Positions 6,484 through 12,894 of a stretch of DNA of 12,894 nt are shown here, piece after piece; the first letter of the stretch is position 1; the number at the start of each line of letters is the position of its first letter. Below the pieces are notes generated by a model, which did no database searches, was not told where the DNA came from, and worked only from the letters and a program-made list of their open reading frames with translations. A program made the position numbers and the translations under genes. Origin of the DNA: JBBQBQ01 sp038317685 (GTDB taxonomy: Bacteria; Desulfobacterota; Desulfuromonadia; Desulfuromonadales; DDH964); the NCBI GenBank assembly GCA_038317685.1, contig JBBQBQ010000084.1:1-12894 (forward strand), written 5' to 3'.

Positions 6484-8736
6484 ATGCTGCGACTGAGCGA
6501 ACAGGAAAAGCAGGAAATTATCCGGTTTCTCGAATCGGATAAGGAACTGCCCGAGAAGTACCGCTTTCTCCTCTTCGGCGACAAGCGCGAGGTGGAGCTG
6601 GTCTGGAACGGCAAGAGCTTTGATGTCTGCAACATTGTCCTTCCCTTCCAGACCATCGAGCAGGTCGACGAGCCGCGCGCCGAAAAGCCGGAGGACACCG
6701 CCGCCCAGTTCGATCTGTTCGCCACCGATAACCGCGGGCGGCAACTCAAGGGGTGGACCAACAAGCTGATCTGGGGGGACAACAAACTGATCCTCTCCAG
6801 CCTCAAGAACGGTCCGCTGCGCGAGGAGATCGAGACGCAGGGCGGCCTCAAGCTGATCTACATCGACCCGCCCTTCGACGTCGGCGCCGACTTCTCCATG
6901 GATATCGAGATCGGCGGCGACACCTTCACCAAAAAGCCGAACATCCTCGAAGAGATCGCCTACCGCGACACCTGGGGCAAGGGGGCCGACTCCTTCATCG
7001 CCATGATCTACGAGCGGCTGGTGCTGATGCGGGATCTGCTGGCGGAGGATGGGAGCATTTATGTGCATTGTGATTGGCGGGTGAATGCGTATATGAGACT
7101 GGTTTTAGACGAAGTATTCGGAAGACCATCTCTATTGAATGAAATAGTTTGGCACTATAGGACTTTCCAAGGGCAGACACATTCCTATTTTGCAAAAAAA
7201 CATGACACCTTGTTGCTTTTCAGAAAAGGCCATGATTACACCTATAACGAAATTTTTGATACTGAAGTAGAAGATACAATTGATTTTACGCGATGGAATT
7301 CCTACCTTGATGAGAATTTTTGCATCACAGGCGCAAATATGCCTGTGCAAGATAGTAGGTTTGTTAGGTATCTAAAAAAGTGGAAAGCTCAAAATGGCCG
7401 TGACCCCGGCCCCAAAGACGTGGTCTTTGAAGTTCGTGGGCAACCTGTAGATTCCGTTTGGGATATGAAGGGTCTCGATCCAAAGTCTGGTGAAAAGGTA
7501 GGATACCCAACGCAAAAGCCGGAGTCATTTCTCGAACGCATCATTAAGGCCTCCTCCAACGAAGGCGACCTGATCGCCGATTTCTTCTGCGGCTCCGGCA
7601 CCACGGCGGCGGTGGCGGAAAAGCTCGGCCGCAAGTGGATCGCCTCCGACCTGGGCAAGTTCGCCGTCCACACCACCCGCAAGCGGCTGATCGGCGTGCA
7701 GCGGCAGTTGAAGAGCGAGGGGAAGGACTACCGCGCCTTCGAGATCCTCAACCTCGGCAAGTATGAGCGCCAGCACTACATCGGCGTCAATCCCGACCTG
7801 CGCGAGGAGCAGAAACAGCAGCAGCTCGCGGCCAAGGAAGCAGCCTTTCTCGACCTGATCCTGCGCGCCTACCGGGCGGAGAAGGTGGAGAACTTCGCCA
7901 GCTTCCACGGCAAGTGCGCCGGGCGACTGGTGGCGATTGGGCCGGTCAACCTGCCGGTGACGCGGCTCTTTGTCGAGGAGATCATCCTCGAATGTCGCAA
8001 GAAGCACATCACCAGGGTCGACATCCTCGGTTTCGAGTTCGAGATGGGTCTGTTTCCCAACGTGCTCGACGAGGCGCGCGGCAAGGGGATCGATATCGCT
8101 CCCAAGTACATCCCCGCCGAGGTTTTCGACAAGCGGGCGGTGGAGAAGAACCAGGTGGTCTTCCACGATGTCTCCTTCATCGAGGTCAAGCCGCACGTGA
8201 AGGGAAAGACCGTGGCCGTGGAGCTGACCGACTTCTCGGTCTTCTACTCGCAGGACTCCATCGCCCACGCCGAAGAGACGCTGAAAAACAAGGGGAGCAA
8301 GATCGTCGTCGAGAGGGGGCAGATCGTCAAGGTGAGCAAGGACAAGGACGGCATCGTTACCCGCGAGCAGCTCACCCGCCACTGGACCGACTGGATCGAC
8401 TACTGGTCGGTCGACTTCGACTTCGAGAGCAAGCGGGAGATCATTCGGGTGCCGATAAATCCCCCCCAGCCCCCCTTTGCAAAAGGGGGGAGCAATGATG
8501 CCGCGGATGTTCATCCCCCCTTAGAAAAAGGGGGGACCGAGGGGGGATTTGAAGAACAGTGGACCGGCGATTATGTCTTCGAGAACGAGTGGCAGTCGTT
8601 CCGCACTAAGAAGGACCGCTCGCTGGAGCTGATCAGCGTTGCCCACGAATGCCCGCCGGGGCGGCGCAAGATCGCGGTGAAGGTGGTGGATATCTTCGGC
8701 AACGACACCATGACCATTGTCGAGGTGTCGGTGTGA
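6484..8736 (+). CDS. mod: Type III restriction-modification methyltransferase Mod (beta-class)
   Basis: A 750-residue DNA adenine N6-methyltransferase; in Type III systems it both recognises the target and methylates one strand, and is required by Res for cleavage. Motif IV, IYIDPPF (125-131), precedes the SAM-binding motif DFFCGSGTT (366-374), the order of beta-class enzymes. Other Mod landmarks are IWGDNK (96-101), GSIYVHCDWRVNAYMR (190-205) and YPTQKPE (341-347). The stretch between about 206 and 340 is the expected target-recognition region and is unusually AT-rich. The region from about 440 to 750 makes the protein longer than classic Mods (roughly 550-680 residues). A palindromic repeat adds about 31 residues at 659-689. 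The ATG at 6484 comes 3 bases after the previous stop, with GGAGGGG upstream. The recognition sequence cannot be read from sequence. Confidence 0.9.
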   Translation: MLRLSEQEKQEIIRFLESDKELPEKYRFLLFGDKREVELVWNGKSFDVCNIVLPFQTIEQVDEPRAEKPEDTAAQFDLFATDNRGRQLKGWTNKLIWGDNKLILSSLKNGPLREEIETQGGLKLIYIDPPFDVGADFSMDIEIGGDTFTKKPNILEEIAYRDTWGKGADSFIAMIYERLVLMRDLLAEDGSIYVHCDWRVNAYMRLVLDEVFGRPSLLNEIVWHYRTFQGQTHSYFAKKHDTLLLFRKGHDYTYNEIFDTEVEDTIDFTRWNSYLDENFCITGANMPVQDSRFVRYLKKWKAQNGRDPGPKDVVFEVRGQPVDSVWDMKGLDPKSGEKVGYPTQKPESFLERIIKASSNEGDLIADFFCGSGTTAAVAEKLGRKWIASDLGKFAVHTTRKRLIGVQRQLKSEGKDYRAFEILNLGKYERQHYIGVNPDLREEQKQQQLAAKEAAFLDLILRAYRAEKVENFASFHGKCAGRLVAIGPVNLPVTRLFVEEIILECRKKHITRVDILGFEFEMGLFPNVLDEARGKGIDIAPKYIPAEVFDKRAVEKNQVVFHDVSFIEVKPHVKGKTVAVELTDFSVFYSQDSIAHAEETLKNKGSKIVVERGQIVKVSKDKDGIVTREQLTRHWTDWIDYWSVDFDFESKREIIRVPINPPQPPFAKGGSNDAADVHPPLEKGGTEGGFEEQWTGDYVFENEWQSFRTKKDRSLELISVAHECPPGRRKIAVKVVDIFGNDTMTIVEVSV
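7055..7545. other. AT-rich block in mod spanning the target-recognition region
   Basis: By hand count GC is about 36 percent over 7141-7380, against 70 percent at 7561-7620 and similarly high values before 7020. The shift is abrupt on both sides. It begins inside the conserved motif SIYVHCDW, where the amino acids stay typical but codons turn AT-ending (ATT TAT GTG CAT TGT GAT), and it ends just after the conserved YPTQKPE. The block covers residues about 191-354, between catalytic motifs IV and I. This is the pattern expected when a target-recognition segment is exchanged by recombination anchored in conserved flanks. Confidence 0.75.
8457..8550. repeat. 94-bp palindromic MITE-like repeat inserted in frame in mod
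   Basis: The ends are AAATCCCCCC and GGGGGGATTT, a terminal inverted repeat. Inside lie two hairpins: CCCCCCTTT/AAAGGGGGG (8470-8490) and CCCCCCTT/AAGGGGGG (8515-8535). The whole can fold as a cruciform or cloverleaf. It is translated without a stop as NPPQPPFAKGGS, then a short spacer, then HPPLEKGGTEGGFEE. Peptides of this kind recur in proteins of unrelated function in deltaproteobacteria and others, which marks it as a dispersed non-autonomous repeat rather than part of the enzyme. No target duplication is obvious. Homopolymers: C7 (8461-8467), C6 (8470-8475, 8515-8520), G6 (8485-8490, 8530-8535, 8541-8546). Confidence 0.8.
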
Positions 8737-8770
8737 CTTTGGTAAAAGCTTCAAGACAGGGAGGGGGACC

Positions 8771-9592
8771 ATGGATAGGAAAATTGCGGTGAAAGGGAGT
8801 GAGGTCAGGGTTCTTGCCGGAGAAGCGCGCGACTATATTTCGCTGACGGACATTGCCCGGTACAAAGAGCCGGGCCGGACCGATCACGTCATCCAGAACT
8901 GGATGAGAAACCGGAATACGGTTGAATTTCTCGGCATCTGGGAGCACCTGAACAATCCGGCGTTTAAACCCCTCGAATTCGAGGGGTTTAGAAACAGGGC
9001 GGGGCTCAACAGTTTTGTGCTGACCCCAAGGCAGTGGATAGAAACCACCAATGCCATCGGCATCTTGTCCAAATCGGGGCGCTATGGTGGGACCTATGCG
9101 CACAAGGATATTGCCTTCGAGTTCGCCTCGTGGATTTCCGTCGAGTTCAAGCTTTATCTCATCAAGGAGTTCCAGCGGCTCAAGGAGTCCGAGCAGGCCC
9201 AACTGGGCTGGGATATCAAGCGCAATCTGGCGAAGATCAACTATCGCATCCATACCGATGCCATCAAGGGAAACCTGCTTCCGCCGGCGTTGGCCCCGAA
9301 GCAGATCAGCCTGGTTTACGCCAGCGAGGCCGACGTTCTGAACATGGCGCTGTTCGGCATGACCGCAAAACAATGGCGCGAAGCGAACCCCGAGGAAAAG
9401 GGGAATGTCCGGGACGAAGCGAACGTCGCCCAGCTCATTTGTCTCTCCAACCTGGAGAACCTGAATGCGCTCTTCATCAACGAAGGCTTGCCGCAAGCGG
9501 AGCGGCTGCGGAGGCTGAACGATATCGCCATCAGCCAGATGCGGTTGCTGATCGATGATGCGGGCGTAATAAAATTGGAAGAGAAGAAGTAA
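8771..9592 (+). CDS. KilA-N domain protein between mod and res
   Basis: A 273-residue cytosolic protein with an N-terminal KilA-N domain, a DNA-binding module common in phage proteins and bacterial accessory loci. Typical features: YISLTDIARYK (19-29), DHVIQNWMRNRNTVEFLGIWE (38-58), EGFRNRAGLNSFVLTPRQWIE (70-90), and GRYGGTYAHKDIAFEFASWIS (103-123), followed by EFKLYLIKEFQRLKE. The C-terminal half (about 140-273) is helical and resembles the tail often found in stand-alone KilA-N proteins. Its role beside Mod and Res is unknown: regulator or accessory defence factor are guesses. The ATG at 8771 is chosen because a GGGAGGGGG site lies just upstream; an in-frame ATG at 8717 lies within mod and adds no domain residues. 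Its TAA overlaps the res ATG by one base (TAATG). Confidence 0.88.
   Translation: MDRKIAVKGSEVRVLAGEARDYISLTDIARYKEPGRTDHVIQNWMRNRNTVEFLGIWEHLNNPAFKPLEFEGFRNRAGLNSFVLTPRQWIETTNAIGILSKSGRYGGTYAHKDIAFEFASWISVEFKLYLIKEFQRLKESEQAQLGWDIKRNLAKINYRIHTDAIKGNLLPPALAPKQISLVYASEADVLNMALFGMTAKQWREANPEEKGNVRDEANVAQLICLSNLENLNALFINEGLPQAERLRRLNDIAISQMRLLIDDAGVIKLEEKK
8965..8990. repeat. Perfect 26-bp palindrome inside the KilA-N gene
   Basis: The half-site TAAACCCCTCGAA is followed immediately by its exact reverse complement, with no loop, centred on an EcoRI-type hexamer GAATTC (8975-8980). It encodes KPLEFEGF within the KilA-N domain. It could be a binding site (including for the KilA-N protein itself) or simply a product of codon choice; the sequence alone does not decide. 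Confidence 0.6.
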
Positions 9593-12270
9593 TGGCGCTG
9601 CATCCCGATTTCCCCGATTCGCCTCACGCGATCCTTGAGCCCCAGGTCCGCTGGTTCCCGGCCGACGAGGCGCTGCGCGACACCGGCATGGACAAGCTGA
9701 TGCCGCCGCTGGTGCCGCAGTTGCGGCGCAAGGTGAAGGAGTTTCGCGACGGCGGCTATGTCGGCGCCTCCGGAACCAGCCGGAGTTTGCTGAACTGGTG
9801 GTTCAAGGAGCCGCACCTGCAGGAGCGGGCTGACGGGACGACGAGCGAGTTCCGGTATTTCTTCGCCCAGCGCGAGGCGCTGGAGACGGTTATCTACCTT
9901 TATGAGGTGGTCGGCGCCAAAGACAAGTTCGACCTGATGCGCTTCGACAGCAGTGGTGCGGTGTCGGCGGGGATGTTCGATGAAACCTGGCGGCGCTACG
10001 TGGTGAAGATGGCCACGGGCAGCGGCAAGACCAAGGTACTGAGCCTGGCACTGGCCTGGAGTTTCTTCCACAAGCTGTATGAGCCGGACTCTACGCTGTC
10101 GCGCAACTTCCTGGTGATCACGCCCAACATCATCGTCCTCGACCGCATCTACAAAGACTTTCAGGGGCTGCGCATCTTCTTCGAAGACCCGGTGATTCCC
10201 GACAATGGCTTCGACGGCCGCAACTGGCGGGACGATTTCCAGCTCACCCTGCACGTACAAGATGAGGTGCGGGTCACGCGCCCGGTCGGCAACATCTTTC
10301 TGACCAACATCCATCGCGTCTACTCGGGCGAGGAGATTCCGTCCTCGCCGGACGACGACAACACCATGGATTACTTCCTCGGCAAGCGGCCGAGCGGAGC
10401 GACCACCGATTCCAAGGTCGACCTGGGGATGATCGTGCGCGACATCGACGAGCTGATGGTGCTTAACGACGAGGCGCATCATATCCACGATGCGAAACTG
10501 GCCTGGTTTCAGTCGATCCAGGACATTCACAACCGGTTGCTGCAGAAGGGGGATGCCCTTTCCCTGCAACTCGACGTGACGGCGACCCCGAAACACAACA
10601 ACGGCGCGATCTTCGTCCAGACCATCGCCGATTATCCGCTGGTGGAAGCGATCTGGCAGAACGTGGTCAAGCATCCGGTCCTTCCCGATGCCGCCAGCCG
10701 CGCCAAGCTCGTCGAGCGGCAGAGCGCCAAGTACACGGAGAAGTACGCCGACTATCTCGATCTCGGGGTGATCGAGTGGCGCAAAGCGTTTGATGAGCAT
10801 CAGAAGCTCGGCAAGAAGGCGATCCTCTTCGTCATGACCGACGACACCCGCAATTGCGACGACGTGGCCGAGTATCTGGAAGGGAATTATCCGGAGCTGA
10901 AGGATGCGGTGCTGGTGATTCACACCAAGAACAACGGCGAGATTTCCGAGGCCGCTTCGGGCAAAGCCAAGGAAGAGCTGGAGGCGCTGCGCAAGCAAGC
11001 CAACGACATCGATTCCATGGAAAGCCACCATAAAGCGATTGTCTCGGTGTTGATGCTCAAGGAAGGCTGGGATGTGCGCAACGTGACGACTATTGTCGGT
11101 CTGCGCGCCTACGCCGCCCAGAGCAATATTCTTCCTGAGCAGACCCTGGGGCGCGGCCTGCGCAAGATGTATCCCGGCGATGTCGAGGAATATGTCAGCG
11201 TGATCGGCACCGACGCCTTCATGGAGTTCGTCGAGTCGATCCAGGCCGAAGGGGTCGAGCTGGAACGGAAGGAGATGGGCCAAGGGACGGGGGCCAAGAC
11301 GCCGCTGGTGATCGAAGTCGATACCGAAAACGAGAAGAAGGATCTCGACGCGCTCGATATCGCCATCCCGGTGCTTTCGCCGCGCATCTATCGCGAGTAC
11401 AAGAATCTGACCGATCTGGATGCAAAAGCGATCCCCTTCCAGGCGCTGCTCTACCGGCAGTTCAGCGAAGCAGAACAGCGGGAAATCGTTTTCAAGGACA
11501 TCACCACCGGCAACATTACCCACACCACGATCCTCGACAGCGCCGGAGTGGCCGACTACCGCAGCGTCATCGGCTACTTTGCCCAGACCATCATGAAGGA
11601 GCTGCGGCTGGTCAGCGGTTACGATGTGCTCTACGGCAAGGTCAAGACCTTCGTGCGGGAGGCCCTGTTCGGGACGACGGTCGATCTCGAATCGCCTAAC
11701 ACCCTGCGCAACCTCTCGGAGTTGGCCGCCACGAAAACGGTGATCGAATCGTTCAAAAAGGCGATCAACGAACTGACGGTGCGTACCAAGGGGGATGCGG
11801 AAATCCGTGACACCATCAAGTTGCGCCAGACCCGGCCCTTTGTGGTAAAAGACCAAGGTTATCTGATGGCGAAGAAGAGCGTTTTCAATCGTATTATCGG
11901 AGACAGCCCCTTCGAACTGCGTTTTGCCGGTTTTCTGGAGGACTGCAGCGACGTGGTGGCATACGCCAAAAACTTTCTGGCGGTGCACTTCAAGCTGGAT
12001 TATGTCAAGGCCGATGGCGACATTTCCAATTACTTTCCCGACTTTTTGGTGAAGCTGGCCGATGGCCGGATTGTGGTCGTCGAGACCAAGGGGCAGGTGG
12101 ATGTAGATGTGCCCCAGAAAATGGCTCGATTGCGCCAATGGTGCGAGGATATCAACGCTCTACAGCCGGAAGTACGATACGCCTTCGCCTATGTGGACGA
12201 CGAAGGGTTTAAAAAGTACACGCCGAAAAATTTCCGTCAGATTATTGAGGGGTTCAAGGCCTATCAGTGA
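9592..12270 (+). CDS. res: Type III restriction enzyme Res (helicase-nuclease)
   Basis: An 892-residue restriction subunit that, with Mod, hydrolyses ATP to move along or signal through DNA and cuts near unmethylated sites. An N-terminal region (1-130) precedes the SF2 helicase core: Walker A MATGSGKT (140-147), motif Ia LVITPN (174-179), DEAH box (293-296), TATP (330-333), and in the second lobe KEGWDVRN (490-497) and QTLGRGLR (517-524). The C-terminus has a PD-(D/E)xK nuclease: E775, then P816-D817 in YFPDF and E831-T-K833 in VVVETKG. All key residues are present and the length is typical, so the enzyme appears intact. The start overlaps the KilA-N stop (TAATG) and its TGA overlaps the mqnC ATG by one base (TGATG). 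The paired mod gene lies two genes upstream. Confidence 0.93.
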   Translation: MALHPDFPDSPHAILEPQVRWFPADEALRDTGMDKLMPPLVPQLRRKVKEFRDGGYVGASGTSRSLLNWWFKEPHLQERADGTTSEFRYFFAQREALETVIYLYEVVGAKDKFDLMRFDSSGAVSAGMFDETWRRYVVKMATGSGKTKVLSLALAWSFFHKLYEPDSTLSRNFLVITPNIIVLDRIYKDFQGLRIFFEDPVIPDNGFDGRNWRDDFQLTLHVQDEVRVTRPVGNIFLTNIHRVYSGEEIPSSPDDDNTMDYFLGKRPSGATTDSKVDLGMIVRDIDELMVLNDEAHHIHDAKLAWFQSIQDIHNRLLQKGDALSLQLDVTATPKHNNGAIFVQTIADYPLVEAIWQNVVKHPVLPDAASRAKLVERQSAKYTEKYADYLDLGVIEWRKAFDEHQKLGKKAILFVMTDDTRNCDDVAEYLEGNYPELKDAVLVIHTKNNGEISEAASGKAKEELEALRKQANDIDSMESHHKAIVSVLMLKEGWDVRNVTTIVGLRAYAAQSNILPEQTLGRGLRKMYPGDVEEYVSVIGTDAFMEFVESIQAEGVELERKEMGQGTGAKTPLVIEVDTENEKKDLDALDIAIPVLSPRIYREYKNLTDLDAKAIPFQALLYRQFSEAEQREIVFKDITTGNITHTTILDSAGVADYRSVIGYFAQTIMKELRLVSGYDVLYGKVKTFVREALFGTTVDLESPNTLRNLSELAATKTVIESFKKAINELTVRTKGDAEIRDTIKLRQTRPFVVKDQGYLMAKKSVFNRIIGDSPFELRFAGFLEDCSDVVAYAKNFLAVHFKLDYVKADGDISNYFPDFLVKLADGRIVVVETKGQVDVDVPQKMARLRQWCEDINALQPEVRYAFAYVDDEGFKKYTPKNFRQIIEGFKAYQ

Positions 12271-12894
12271 TGTCGCTGTCAGCAATTCAGAATAAAATCA
12301 CAGCAGGGCAGGGCATCGACCGAGCCGAAGCCCTTTGGCTTTTGACCGAGGCCGACCTCCTCGCCGTCGGCAGGCTGGCCGACGCCATCCGTATGGCGAA
12401 GCACCCGGAAGGGCGGGTGACCTTCGTCGTCGACCGCAACGTCAATTACACCAACGTCTGCCAGTCGCAGTGCCGGTTCTGCGCTTTCTACCGGAAGGCC
12501 GACGCGGCCGACGCCTACGTCCTCGATTACGCGACAATCTTCGCCAAGGTCGCCGAGCTGGTCGAGCACGGCGGCACCCAGCTCCTCATGCAGGGGGGGC
12601 TCCATCCGGAGTTGCGAATCGAGTGGTTCGAGAACCTCTTTCGGGAGATCAAGGCGCGCTTCCCGGCGGTGCAGGTCCATTCCCTCTCGCCCGCCGAGGT
12701 TGTCCACATCGCGCAGCTGTCGGGACTGACGATGCCCGAATGCCTGGCCCGGCTGCAGGCGGCGGGGCTCGATTCGGTCCCCGGCGGCGGCGCCGAGGTC
12801 CTGGTCGACGCGGTCCGCAAGGAGATCTCGCCGAACAAGATCGGCTGGCGGGTGTGGGCGGGGGTGATGGAGGAGGCGCATCGCCTCGGAATGC
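12270..12894 (+). CDS. mqnC: Cyclic dehypoxanthinyl futalosine synthase MqnC, 5' part
   Basis: The frame from ATG 12270 is open to the window end (208 codons plus one base), so the 3' part is missing only because the window stops. MqnC is a radical SAM enzyme that closes the second ring, converting dehypoxanthinyl futalosine to its cyclic form in menaquinone synthesis. The hallmark VTFVVDRNVNYTNVC leads into the cluster motif C64-QSQ-C68-RF-C71-AF; QGGLHPEL (108-115) and AGLDSVPGGGAE (165-176) follow. These match MqnC rather than MqnE, which is a separate gene at 3179. The TGATG junction with res suggests coupled translation; only GAGGGG (12247-12252) and AAGG (12256-12259) are seen upstream, a poor ribosome site, which makes coupling more likely. 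Confidence 0.92.
   Translation, partial: MSLSAIQNKITAGQGIDRAEALWLLTEADLLAVGRLADAIRMAKHPEGRVTFVVDRNVNYTNVCQSQCRFCAFYRKADAADAYVLDYATIFAKVAELVEHGGTQLLMQGGLHPELRIEWFENLFREIKARFPAVQVHSLSPAEVVHIAQLSGLTMPECLARLQAAGLDSVPGGGAEVLVDAVRKEISPNKIGWRVWAGVMEEAHRLGM

Noticed and set aside
8457..8550. CRISPR repeat or rho-independent terminator
   Set aside because: Only one unit, no spacers, no U tract following the stems, and the frame of mod continues through it; a dispersed palindromic repeat explains it better.
9316..12138. 940-codon open frame on the minus strand
   Set aside because: It is antisense to res, whose helicase and nuclease motifs are unmistakable. Its translation is His/Gln/Val-rich shadow protein without domains, as expected opposite a GC-rich gene.
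1..12894. tRNA, rRNA, riboswitch or prophage integrase genes
   Set aside because: None seen. No tRNA-like cloverleaf flanks the RM block, so tRNA-directed integration is not supported in this window.

Overview
The window looks like chromosomal DNA from a GC-rich, anaerobic deltaproteobacterium of the Desulfuromonadales/Geobacter type. This placement is inferred from three things: menaquinone genes of the futalosine pathway, a poly-Cys lipoprotein, and a C6/G6 palindromic repeat of a kind I associate with these genomes. No rRNA or marker gene is present to confirm it.

Layout. Positions 1-124 hold the end of an insertion sequence: the first 22 codons of a leftward transposase plus nested inverted and direct repeats. 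Next come a small rightward lipoprotein gene with three six-cysteine repeats (243-764), a bidirectional terminator (783-821), and a leftward toxin-antitoxin pair (857-1515) of a ribbon-helix-helix antitoxin and a PIN-domain toxin. The toxin has Gly where the family has its first catalytic Asp. A short intergenic region (1516-1676) carries two back-to-back promoters.

From 1677 rightward runs one tightly packed operon. It opens with a UbiA-family prenyltransferase (mqnP-like), a UbiX-family flavin prenyltransferase and aminofutalosine synthase (mqnE), and it closes with the 5' part of mqnC (12270 to the window end). These are steps of the futalosine route to menaquinone.

Between mqnE and mqnC lie about 8 kb of unrelated genes: an unrecognised 737-residue protein, a beta-class Mod DNA methyltransferase, a KilA-N domain protein and a Res helicase-nuclease. 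Together Mod and Res make a complete Type III restriction-modification system. The block is joined to the menaquinone genes by stop/start overlaps at both ends (GTGA at 4267-4270, TGATG at 12268-12272), so defence and respiratory-quinone genes appear to be co-transcribed and partly co-translated.

Main oddities: the defence cassette seamlessly embedded in a housekeeping operon; the unknown protein heading it; a sharply AT-rich block in mod that coincides with the target-recognition region; a 94-bp palindromic repeat read in frame inside mod, which adds homopolymer tracts; a perfect 26-bp palindrome inside the KilA-N gene; and the altered active site of the PIN toxin.
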